Positions 1-7,700 of a DNA stretch of 15,312 nt are shown piece by piece (position 1 is the stretch's first letter; each line of letters starts with the position of its first letter). Under the pieces are notes generated by a model. It searched no databases. It was given only the letters and a program-made list of their open reading frames with translations, and had not been told where the DNA came from. The DNA lies in assembly GCA_902766655.1 (NCBI GenBank), contig CACXEL010000397.1:1-15312 (forward strand). Reading direction: 5' to 3'. The DNA comes from an uncultured Lachnospiraceae bacterium. GTDB lineage: Bacteria > Bacillota > Clostridia > Lachnospirales > Lachnospiraceae. A program made the position numbers and the translations under genes.

Positions 1-274
1 CCTCGGAGGCGGTCCCGGCAATGTCCGGATCAGCCGCCTGCGCTTCATCCTCTGAAGGAGCTTCGGAAGACTCTGGATCGGACGTTGCAGCGCTGTCATC
101 GCTGACGCCTTCGGAAGAGTCCGGCGCATCTGATTCAGAAGCAGCCTCAGCGGCATCTTGTGACGACCCGGAGGTCTGGTCAGCGGCCGCTCCGGCCGGG
201 GCTGAACCTGTCCGGCCGCATCCGGAAATCAGGAGAGCTGTTGACAAAAGAAGGAAGATAATCTTTTTCTTCAT
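1..274 (-). CDS. N-terminal part of a lipoprotein with a Ser/Ala/Asp/Glu-rich linker (runs off the left edge)
   Basis: Seen: on the minus strand an ATG at 272-274 opens a frame that stays open to the window edge (91 residues visible). It starts MKKKIIFLLLSTALLISGCG, a lipoprotein signal peptide with lipobox L-I-S-G-C, so Cys19 would be lipidated and the protein anchored outside the membrane. The remaining ~70 residues are low complexity, dominated by Ser, Ala, Asp, Glu and Pro, like a flexible acidic spacer ahead of a folded domain that lies outside the window. A weak AGGAAA ribosome binding site sits just upstream. The start lies 43 bp downstream of the GH51 stop on the same strand with no terminator between, so the two are probably co-transcribed. 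A role as a solute-binding lipoprotein for sugars is possible from context only; no functional domain is visible. An antisense frame over the same bases is a shadow. Confidence 0.8.
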   Translation of the reverse strand, partial: MKKKIIFLLLSTALLISGCGRTGSAPAGAAADQTSGSSQDAAEAASESDAPDSSEGVSDDSAATSDPESSEAPSEDEAQAADPDIAGTASE

Positions 275-317
275 TATATTTTCCTGTTCTTTCTAAGTGT
301 AAGGGCAGTCATGAATA

Positions 318-2369
318 TCAGGAGGGGATGCAGATCACAGCCACGCTCCTGGCCGGCAGGAGGATCAGGCCTGAAAGGTCTGCCGTAGAGTCCGTCACGG
401 AGGCTGGTTCGGGAAGGTCGCCTTCAGCGGCACCGGCGGAGATCAGAACATGCAGTTCGGCTTTTCCGGTGAGGGGGGCTCCGTCAGCACTCTTCAGTGT
501 CAGCGGGAAATCCTCAGAACCGGTATTGACGGCCTTGAGGATAATGGATCCCTCTGCCGAGACCAGGGAGGCATGGATGCCTTTCTCCCGGAGACGCCTC
601 ACCTGGTCTCCCAGCGGCAGCACATGGTCGCCGGCGTATTCGGAGAAGAGGCGCTGGACGTGGTAGTTGGGTGTCAGAAGGACCTTTTCCGCGTCGAACC
701 AGATCATATCCGGGTGCCACTGGCTGTGGCCGATCCGGTTGAAGAGCGGCGCATAGGAGGCCAGCTTCACGACGTCTCCGTTCCGCTCCATGCCTGTCAT
801 CATGGCAGCCTCCGCCAGGGCGCTCTCCATGGAGTTGGCCTTGTCCTTGTCGTGGGCGGCGTACTCGCCAGCGAAAACGGCTACATGCCTCGGGTAGGCG
901 TCATAAAGGTCTTCATTTTCATAGAGCCATTCGGGGGAGGCGTAGTAGTGCTCGTCCACCGCGTAGCAGAAGCCGGGCTTTGCGGCTTCCCCGTCCCTGT
1001 AGAACTGCCAGGCCTCGTCCGCCAGGGGCATGGCCACGTTGGGGCCGGCTGTGCCGAGGAGCTTCATGTCCGGATATACGGCGTGGATGGCTTCCTCGAA
1101 GAGCCTGTGGCGGTCATAGAGGTCGACGGTGTCCGTGGCCCACTGCTCGTTGCCGATGGCGATCATGTCGAGGCCGAAGGGGGCAGGGTGGCCCATCTCA
1201 GCGCGAAGGCTGCCCCATCTGCTGTCAACAGGGCCGTTGGCGAACTCGATGAGGTCCAGCGCATCGCCTATGTACTCACGGAAGGCCGGGTCGGAGATGG
1301 CTGCCTTCTCCGTCGTGCGGAACTGGCAGGCCAGACCGATGTTGAGGACAGGCAGCGGTTTGGCGCCGAGGAGCTCGCAGAGCCGGAAATACTCGTAGAA
1401 GCCGATGCCGTAGGACTGGCCGTAGTGGGAGTCCTTCCGCTGGGAATCCGGCCCGTGGGTCCGCTCATCGTCGAAGGCCCAGAGGTTCTGGGTATACCGG
1501 CGGTCCTTGAGAGGTCCGACGGTGTTCTTCCACCGGTAGCGGTTGGCCAGGCTGATGCCCTCCACAATGCAGCCGCCCGGGAACCGGATGAATCCCGGCC
1601 TGAGGCCTGCCAGCACTTCGAAGAGGTCCTTCCTGAAGACGCCGTCCACCGCGTCAGCGGGAATCATGGAAATGAGATCAAAGTCCACTGTCCCCGCCTG
1701 ATCCAGCGTTACGGCGAAGAGGGCGCCCCGCGCATCCGCCTCGGCAGTAAGGTCCAGCTCGTAGCGGACCCATTCGTGGCACTGGACGCGGCCGGTCTTG
1801 TCAATGGAACGGACAGCCCTCATGGCGTCCAGGAAGGGGTTGCCGGTCTCCTCCGGCAACGGCATGGCCGTGTCGGCGAAGGGGAAGTTGGGCAGGATGG
1901 GCAAGGCGGGGACCGAGGCCTTCGCCAGGGTTTCATTTCCCAGGAGAGCGCGGACTGTGAAGCTGCCCTCGTAGTCCACGCACCTTGCGTAGAAGGAGAC
2001 GTGGTAGGTCATACCTTTTTGGAGGCAGAGGCCGTCATAGGCCTTGTTTCCAAAGCCCTGACAAGGGGCATAGGTCGTCAGGTGCAGGTAGTGGGGGTTG
2101 GCCTCCGAGAGTGGCATGCCGGTCACGAAGAGGAGCCTGGGAGGCTGGTCGGTGCCGGCAGGGGCAAAGGGGGACCAGGCGTAGCCGGGATCATCGGTCA
2201 TGTAAAAGCGGTCAGGCGTGCCGAAAGCTTCCCTGGCCTCGAAGGAGCGGTTCTCAATCATCTCCGCGTAGAGGCCGCCGTCGGCGGCGAAGTTGATGTC
2301 CTCGAAGAAGAGGCCTACCATGTGGGTGTCGATCGCTGCACCTTTTTTATCTGTGAGTAATAGATCCAT
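318..2369 (-). CDS. GH51 alpha-L-arabinofuranosidase, intracellular
   Basis: Predicted retaining exo-alpha-L-arabinofuranosidase (EC 3.2.1.55) that removes terminal arabinofuranose from arabinan or arabinoxylan oligosaccharides. Seen: 683 residues, within the usual range for the longer GH51 enzymes. The N-terminus has FFEDINFAADGGLYAEMIEN (21-40), a GH51 signature. Residues ~90-235 form a beta-rich carbohydrate-binding-like insert. A (beta/alpha)8 barrel follows, with RFPGG (262-266), the acid/base in IGNEQW (Glu408), DEHYY (472-476) and the nucleophile in FAGEYAAH (Glu502). A C-terminal beta-sandwich ends the protein. There is no signal peptide, so it should act in the cytoplasm on imported oligosaccharides. 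The ATG at 2367-2369 has GGAGGA (2375-2380) five bases upstream, which fixes the start. It is divergent from the GH43 gene, and the pair suggests an arabinan/arabinoxylan utilisation locus. Family call is very secure; the exact polymer is inferred. Confidence 0.95.
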   Translation of the reverse strand: MDLLLTDKKGAAIDTHMVGLFFEDINFAADGGLYAEMIENRSFEAREAFGTPDRFYMTDDPGYAWSPFAPAGTDQPPRLLFVTGMPLSEANPHYLHLTTYAPCQGFGNKAYDGLCLQKGMTYHVSFYARCVDYEGSFTVRALLGNETLAKASVPALPILPNFPFADTAMPLPEETGNPFLDAMRAVRSIDKTGRVQCHEWVRYELDLTAEADARGALFAVTLDQAGTVDFDLISMIPADAVDGVFRKDLFEVLAGLRPGFIRFPGGCIVEGISLANRYRWKNTVGPLKDRRYTQNLWAFDDERTHGPDSQRKDSHYGQSYGIGFYEYFRLCELLGAKPLPVLNIGLACQFRTTEKAAISDPAFREYIGDALDLIEFANGPVDSRWGSLRAEMGHPAPFGLDMIAIGNEQWATDTVDLYDRHRLFEEAIHAVYPDMKLLGTAGPNVAMPLADEAWQFYRDGEAAKPGFCYAVDEHYYASPEWLYENEDLYDAYPRHVAVFAGEYAAHDKDKANSMESALAEAAMMTGMERNGDVVKLASYAPLFNRIGHSQWHPDMIWFDAEKVLLTPNYHVQRLFSEYAGDHVLPLGDQVRRLREKGIHASLVSAEGSIILKAVNTGSEDFPLTLKSADGAPLTGKAELHVLISAGAAEGDLPEPASVTDSTADLSGLILLPARSVAVICIPS

Positions 2370-2403
2370 AATTGTCCTCCGGTGGTAAGCACAGGTGTAA
2401 GGA

Positions 2404-2453
2404 TGAACAGGATAAGCTGCCTATATTATAATATAAAATTTGGCTACGGAAAA
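2404..2453. promoter_or_regulatory. Candidate bidirectional promoter between GH51 and GH43 with a palindromic -10
   Basis: The 14-bp perfect palindrome TATATTATAATATA (2422-2435) carries TATAAT on both strands. On the minus strand TATAAT (2425-2430) is preceded, with a 17-bp spacer, by TTTTCC (2448-2453, weak -35) and would give a ~50-nt leader for GH51. On the plus strand TATAAT (2427-2432) is preceded, also with a 17-bp spacer, by TGAACA (2404-2409, 4 of 6 to consensus) and would give a ~245-nt leader for GH43. Both -35 boxes are imperfect, as expected if an activator or repressor controls them. Inferred from sequence only. Confidence 0.5.
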
Positions 2454-2463
2454 CCGAGAATCT

Positions 2464-2472
2464 TTACCGTAC
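2464..2472 (+). promoter_or_regulatory. Candidate operator half, TTACCGTAC, copy 1
   Basis: The 9-mer TTACCGTAC lies just upstream of the GH51 -35 box. Its exact reverse complement occurs at 2645-2653, close to the GH43 start. A repeated, oppositely oriented word at both ends of a divergent control region is the layout expected for a sugar-responsive regulator that loops DNA. It does not match any operator I can name with confidence, and a 9-mer match could be chance. Confidence 0.25.
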
Positions 2473-2544
2473 AACAGGAGACGTCGTAAGGAGGCCGATC
2501 CGGATATGTCCGGGTACGTGGTTTCTTCGGCTTGAAATCGCGGA

Positions 2545-2550
2545 TACAAT
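2545..2550 (+). promoter_or_regulatory. Alternative -10 box (TACAAT) for GH43
   Basis: TACAAT matches the sigma-A -10 consensus at 5 of 6 positions, but the bases 17-18 bp upstream are a poor -35. It is kept as a second possible start site for the GH43 transcript. A short inverted repeat, CCGGA-TATG-TCCGG, lies upstream at 2500-2513. The remainder of the 2370-2683 gap shows no recognised riboswitch. Confidence 0.25.
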
Positions 2551-2582
2551 CAGCTACCATAAGAAGAGGGAGGAAGCTATCT

Positions 2583-2681
2583 TTGTTCGCCAGTCGGCAG
2601 AGTTGCTTCCGGGGACAGCGTGTTGACTATATAGGAGGTCTGCCGTACGGTAAGCCCCTTGCGCTCGTGAAGGAGATTTGA
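2583..2681 (+). CDS. Possible 32-residue upstream ORF in the GH43 leader
   Basis: A TTG at 2583 has GGGAGG (2568-2573) nine bases upstream. It opens a 32-codon frame beginning MFASRQSCFRGQ and ending at TGA 2679-2681, two bases before the GH43 ATG at 2684. The GH43 ribosome binding site lies inside its last codons, so translation of this frame could be coupled to GH43. It has no recognisable homology, and a chance short frame with a lucky Shine-Dalgarno is quite possible. Confidence 0.2.
   Translation: MFASRQSCFRGQRVDYIGGLPYGKPLALVKEI
2645..2653 (-). promoter_or_regulatory. Candidate operator half, TTACCGTAC, copy 2 (inverted)
   Basis: GTACGGTAA, the reverse complement of the word at 2464-2472, lies ~30 bp before the GH43 start and is embedded in the palindrome CCGTACGG (2643-2650). 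It also overlaps the -10 position of a third weak plus-strand promoter (TTGACT at 2623-2628, 17-bp spacer, TACGGT at 2646-2651), so a bound protein could block it. Confidence 0.25.
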
Positions 2682-2683
2682 AA

Positions 2684-4096
2684 ATGAAGACCCAGTGCAT
2701 GAACCCTTATCTGCCACTCTATGAGCATATTCCGGACGGAGAGCCCCATGTATTCGGGGACCGGCTTTACGTGTTCGGAAGCCACGACCTGGAGAACGGA
2801 AATGAATTCTGCGAGCTGGACTACACGGCCTGGTCCGCTCCGGTCACCGATCTTTCCGATTGGCGGTGCGAGGGTGTCATTTTCAGGAAGGATCAGGATC
2901 CCGGCAATGCAGCGAGTGCGCCTCTCTACGCGCCTGACGTGGTGCAGGGGCCGGACGGCCGTTATTACCTGTATTATTGCGTCAAATTCATGGATTCGAT
3001 CTGTGTGGCGGTCTGCGATACACCTGCCGGGCAGTATGCGTACTACGGAAGGGTCCGTTACCCGGACGGGACAATCATGACAGACGGGCAGCCCTACGAT
3101 CCTTCCGTCATCTGCACGGAGGAGGGCAATTTCCTCTACTTTGGCTTTGCACCGTGTATGATCAATATTCCGGCCTACAGGGACCAGGACCTGAAGGGCG
3201 GTAGCGTTGTGAGGCTTGCGGACGACATGCTGACGGTCTGCGAGGGACCGAAGGTGGTCCTTCCGAGCCTGAAGTACGGCAAAGGCACATCCTTCGAGGG
3301 GAATGAATACTTTGAAGCTCCTTCCGTCCGCAAAATCGGAGGCCTCTACTACCTGGTCTACTCTTCGGTACATACGCACCAGCTCTGCTACGCCGTGAGC
3401 CGTGAGCCCATGGCCGGCTTCCGCTACGGCGGCGTGATCGTGAGCAACGGCGACGTGGGCTATCAGGGCCGCCGGGAGGAGGACAAGCTCATGAGCGTCG
3501 GCAACAACCACGGAGGTCTGGTCTGCGTCGAAGGGCAGTGGTACATGTTCTACCACCGTCATACCTCCACCACCCAGTACAACCGGCAGGGGTGCGCCGA
3601 GAGGGTGGAGATCCTCCCGGACGGGTCGATTCCTCAGGTGACCATCACAACGAGCGGCATGAATCCGGGCCCGCTCTCGGGAGATGCCTCCTATCCTGCC
3701 GCATACTGCTGCAACCTGACCAACGGGCGGATGGGCGCCTTGACATCCATCGGCAGGACCAACGCCCAGGTCGACTTCCCGTATATTACCTGCGAGCAGG
3801 GAGAACGCTTCATTGCCAACATCAAGGACGGTGTTCTGATCGGTTACAAATATATCAATCTGGAAGAGACCGGCGCAGTGGAGCTGGTCTGCAGGGGTAC
3901 CGGTGAAGGCTGCTTTGAGATCCGCACGGCTGTTGCAGGAGAGCCTGTGGCGGCTGTTCCGGTGCAATCATCCTCTTACTGGAAATGCAGCCACGCGAAA
4001 ACATCCTTCGCTGCCGCTGACAGGGAGCTTTACCTGACCTTCAGGGGGACAGGCGAGGTCTCATTCCTCACCTTGAACCTGACTGGCAGGAACTGA
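2684..4096 (+). CDS. GH43 family glycosidase (alpha-L-arabinofuranosidase or beta-xylosidase type), intracellular
   Basis: Predicted inverting five-bladed beta-propeller glycosidase acting on arabinose/xylose side chains or oligosaccharides. Seen: 470 residues. The N-terminus contains EHIPDGEPHVF (14-24) with the likely general base Asp18, then VFGSHD (30-35). YDPSV (138-142) holds the pKa-modulating Asp139, and FEAPSV (210-215) holds the general acid Glu211. NNHGG (274-278) and FYHRHT (289-294) supply propeller histidines. Residues ~365-470 form a separate beta-sandwich (CBM6-like). No signal peptide, so cytoplasmic. The ATG at 2684 is chosen because AGGAG (2671-2675) is eight bases upstream; an in-frame TTG at 2678 would be only two bases from it. 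Divergent from GH51, so both probably serve one pathway. GH43 includes arabinofuranosidases and xylosidases, and the neighbour favours the former. The family call is secure; the specificity is not. Confidence 0.92.
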   Translation: MKTQCMNPYLPLYEHIPDGEPHVFGDRLYVFGSHDLENGNEFCELDYTAWSAPVTDLSDWRCEGVIFRKDQDPGNAASAPLYAPDVVQGPDGRYYLYYCVKFMDSICVAVCDTPAGQYAYYGRVRYPDGTIMTDGQPYDPSVICTEEGNFLYFGFAPCMINIPAYRDQDLKGGSVVRLADDMLTVCEGPKVVLPSLKYGKGTSFEGNEYFEAPSVRKIGGLYYLVYSSVHTHQLCYAVSREPMAGFRYGGVIVSNGDVGYQGRREEDKLMSVGNNHGGLVCVEGQWYMFYHRHTSTTQYNRQGCAERVEILPDGSIPQVTITTSGMNPGPLSGDASYPAAYCCNLTNGRMGALTSIGRTNAQVDFPYITCEQGERFIANIKDGVLIGYKYINLEETGAVELVCRGTGEGCFEIRTAVAGEPVAAVPVQSSSYWKCSHAKTSFAAADRELYLTFRGTGEVSFLTLNLTGRN

Positions 4097-4232
4097 GACG
4101 GACGGAAGATGTTCAACTGCGCTTCCGTGTGGAGACGGCAGCATATGGCAGATACCCTGTTCCTAATAAAAATGTTGTCTGGAACGCGCTGAATGGCCTT
4201 TTTATCAGGCGGTACAGGAGAGAGGAGTTAAA

Positions 4233-4637
4233 ATGGCGGAACTGAGGACTTACGACGACTATCTGGCCATGCCGGACGCTTTATCCTTCGAGGAGGCCTG
4301 CAGTATCTATCGGCAGATCATCGACAATGCAAACACGGAGGATGAGGATTTCGAGGAGCTCTGGCAGGATCTCATGGAGGTCAGCGTGCGCTACGCCAAC
4401 ATCCGGGGGAACTGGCGCCTCATCTCCCGGGAGGAGCGTATGGAGACGGACGATCAGCGGACGGCCTGCCACAATTCTGTCATCACCCGTATGAACGCTC
4501 TGGCCCGATGCATGAAAATGAAGGGCTGGGACGATGCCTGGCGGGAGAGACTTGGCGCGGACGAGCGGCTCCACAGGAAGAGAATCGGAGATTTCGCCTG
4601 TTTTCTGGCTTTCATTTATAGTGTGAACGCCCGGTGA
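4233..4637 (+). CDS. Conserved-looking small protein of unknown function (134 aa)
   Basis: I do not recognise this family. Seen: AGAGGAG (4221-4227) lies five bases before the ATG. The frame is on the coding strand, ends just before a strong terminator, and has the same codon style as its neighbours, so it is probably a real gene. The protein reads as mostly helical and soluble with no signal peptide or membrane segment. The first ~60 residues are acidic (EDEDFEELWQDLMEV); the rest is basic and aromatic (WRLISREERM, WDDAWRERLGADERLHRKR) and ends FLAFIYSVNAR. It sits 136 bp after GH43 with no clear terminator between; that gap holds an inverted repeat (4102-4108 with 4122-4128) without a T tract. 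It may share the GH43 transcript, but nothing ties it to sugar metabolism. Confidence 0.75.
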   Translation: MAELRTYDDYLAMPDALSFEEACSIYRQIIDNANTEDEDFEELWQDLMEVSVRYANIRGNWRLISREERMETDDQRTACHNSVITRMNALARCMKMKGWDDAWRERLGADERLHRKRIGDFACFLAFIYSVNAR

Positions 4638-4657
4638 AGCACTGGACTGCCACCGGT

Positions 4658-4699
4658 AAAAAAGCATGCTGTACTTGTCACGGTACAGCATGCTTTTTT
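4658..4699. terminator. Bidirectional rho-independent terminator between convergent genes
   Basis: A perfect 17-bp inverted repeat, AAAAAAGCATGCTGTAC (4658-4674) and its complement (4683-4699), surrounds an 8-base loop. It has a T tract on the 3' side in either direction, so it can end both the GH43/small-protein transcript (plus) and the LRR-peptidase transcript (minus, stop at 4720-4722). Confidence 0.93.
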
Positions 4700-4719
4700 G
4701 CATGACAGGGTATGCGGGA

Positions 4720-7700
4720 TCAATAGAGCTTGTAATCGACCCAGTTGTCAACGGCCCACCGCATGGCTTCCGAGTCTTTTTTGCAGTGGATGGTCACCTT
4801 GTTCTCGACGGATTCTCCGTCTTTATAGTAAGAACTGCGGAAGAGGACCGCGCCGATGGACGTGACGCTTTCGGGTATATAGATGTCGGTAACGTTCAGG
4901 GCGTCGTAGAAACTCCATCCTTCCACACGCTGTATTCCGTCAGGAACTGTGACTTTTCCACTGCGGCCCGGCGGGCAGATCAGGAAAATGCCCCCGGATG
5001 CATCCGTCAGGAATCCGTCCACCGACTTGTAATACCTGTTGGACGGGGAGACCTCAAAGCTGTCCGCCGGCAGGGTGCCGAAAGCGCTGTCTCCGATCTG
5101 CTCAAGGCCCGCACCGATATAGAGAGCGCCAATCTTGTCCGGATGGCGGCCTCTGTACTCATCGTCGAAGACCTGCCTGCCAATACGGATGAGGGAATCG
5201 GGCAGTCTGAAGTGAAGGAGGGCAGGATCATCGGAGAAGGCGCGGTCGTCGATCAGCTTCAGTCCTTCCGCGAATTCGACTCTCTCCAGTTCTTCACAGG
5301 ATAGGAAGGCGCCCTGTCCTATGCTCTCCAGACTGGCCGGGAAGGAAAGCTCTGTAAGGGCCGAACAATAGCTGAAGGCATAGTCGGCAATCGTGTTCAG
5401 GCCCTCGGAGAAGTTGATTTCAGTGAGTGAATTGCAGTAGTTGAATGCATGGCTTCCGATGGTTCTGACGCTGCCTGGGAAGCTCACTGAAGTCAGAAGC
5501 GTGTTCGAGGCGAAGGCGTATTCTCCGATCCCGGTCACGTTCTCAGGAATGACCGCCTCAGCTTCACTGTCGGGGTAGAGGAGAAGTGTTGTCCCGTCAG
5601 CAGTATAGAGCACACCGTCACGGACAGAGTAGGCTGAGCAGTTTTCATTTTCCCTGAAATACGGTGTGGAATCGAAGGCATCAGGTGAGAGGTAATCAAG
5701 AGCCGATGGCAGGCGGAAGCCGTTCGCGAAGCACTTCCTGCCAAAGACATCGCTGCCGATGTAGCTCACCGAATCAGGCAGGTCTTCAATCTCTGCGGAG
5801 TAGGAGATGGATTCATTTCCGATGACCTCCAGAGAGGCCGGGAGACTCAGCTTTACATCTCCGAAGTAGAAGTTGAATTCCAGAGCGTGATCGTTCAGGG
5901 TCCGCACGCTGTCCGGCAGCGTGATCTCGCAGATGCCGCTCTCCAGAATGGAATCGACCCCGTTTCCTATGACGGTGACCGGAAGTCCTTCTGCGGTGTC
6001 CGGTACAGTCAGGGGGAGATCTTCACCCTGGTAGCTGATGAGCGCGGCGAAGGTGTCGTGAAGCTCAAAGGTCAGGGTTCCGCCCTCGACGGCCGTCTCT
6101 GCCGTTCCCCGGACCGGCTCGGTCACGGATGACCAGTTGTAGTCGTCCTGGGACATGACCCACTCGTAGGCACGGGAGTCGCGGCTGCAGTGGAAGAGCC
6201 CGTAAGAACCGCAGATATAGGTATCCGGATTCAGGATGATCTTGACCGTGTCCGGTATATACACCTCATACGGATCTATGAAATAGTATCTGGAAGCGAA
6301 GCCCAGGAGCCCTATGTCCAGAACGGTAATTCCATCCGGGACCGTAATGATATCGCGCCGGTCATTCCTCAGGTCCAGGATCGTGTCACGGGCCTTGGTG
6401 GTCAGACAGCCGTCGACGGCAGAATAATAGGGATTGGCAGGATCCACCTCGTAGATACGTTCGCGGAAGACGGAGAAGGGGGTGGTGCCGATCGAAAGGA
6501 GATTGGGCCCGATATGAATGACCTGGGCGGTATCCGGCCAGGGATCACTCTTATTGTGACTGCCTGAGAAGGCGTAGGAGCCGATTTTGGCCAGGGCGGC
6601 AGGAAAGTGAGGGACATCCAGGCCGTTACAGCCGTAGAAGGCCGCGTTGCCGATCACAGTGAGTGACTCGGGAAAGTGCACGGTCTTTATGTTCTTATTT
6701 CCCAGAAAGGCGCCGTATGCGATCCGCTCTGTTCCTTCCTGAATCGTGTACTCTGTCCTGTCAGAGCCTGCCGCAGAACCGATGACGACTTTGCCGTCGG
6801 ATGAGTACAGGACGCCGTCCCGGAAAATGCAGGCACGGCAGCTGGCCGGGACAGTGATGTCAGAGAGAGAATAGCAGCACTCGAAGGGCGACTCTCCAAG
6901 ATAGGTGAGGTTGGCCGGCAGGGCTATTCTCCTGAGAGAACGGCACTCCATGAAGGCGCCGGTTCCGATCGCGGTCAGGGAGGAGGGCAGGTCGATTTCC
7001 TCAAGAGACCGGCATTTGCCGAAGGCCATGTTGCCGAGACTGGTCAGTCCGTCCGGGAGATTGATGTCGGTGAGATTCAGACAGTTGAAGAAGGCTTCAG
7101 ACTCGATTGACTGTATGGTGTCCGGCAGGATGACCTTTTTTACCGGGATAAAACCACTTGGGTCGAAGAGGAAGAGCTTGGAGAAGGCGGATCTGGCTAT
7201 TACGGTCACAGGGAGCCCTTCCACCTGTTCGGGAATTTTGATCGTCTCATCGCTGCCCTCGTAGGCTGTGATCTCGGCATGGTCTTCGTAGAGGAGAACT
7301 GACATGCCTCCGTTTTTGGTCATGACGATCGTGCTGGTATAGTCTCTCTCAGGGGTAAGCGCAATTATATCTGACCCCTGGCGTTCGCCGGTAGCTGTCT
7401 CAAGTACGATCTGGCAGATGTAATCACCCTTCAGCTGGGAGATGGGCCTGCTGCTGATCCTGAATGTGCTGTCAATCATCCGGGTAGACCAGGTGATGGT
7501 GCCGCTGCTGTTCCAGTCCGAGTAGGGAAGGATACTGCCCCGGTCTGACACAGTCGGGTATCTTCCATCCTGGTATGAAATCTGCAGATAGGAGTAGTCG
7601 CTTATGGAGATAGTGCTCCTGTCACCGTTCGGATCGCCGGCTGAGACGCCGGTGATGTTCTGGATGGTGGCATTCCCGCCGTCATGGGGCATGGAGAAGG

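Noticed and set aside
21..296. 91-codon plus-strand Ser/Ala-rich open frame
   Set aside because: Antisense to the lipoprotein start, which has a clear lipobox; low complexity reads open on both strands.
450..2360. 636-codon plus-strand open frame
   Set aside because: It lies wholly antisense to GH51, which has all its catalytic motifs and a good ribosome binding site. The frame is a by-product of GC-rich codon bias and its protein has no recognisable motif.
2627..3967. 446-codon minus-strand open frame
   Set aside because: Antisense shadow of the GH43 gene; no credible ribosome binding site or family motif.
4102..4128. Inverted repeat ACGGAAG/CTTCCGT after GH43 considered as a terminator
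   Set aside because: A 13-base loop and no T tract follow; not enough to call a terminator.
4281..4751. 156-codon minus-strand open frame
   Set aside because: It runs through the terminator hairpin and overlaps the ends of two well-supported genes.
4723..7311. LRR repeats considered as a DNA repeat or assembly artefact
   Set aside because: The repeats are visible at the protein level but diverged in DNA, as expected for genuine LRRs.
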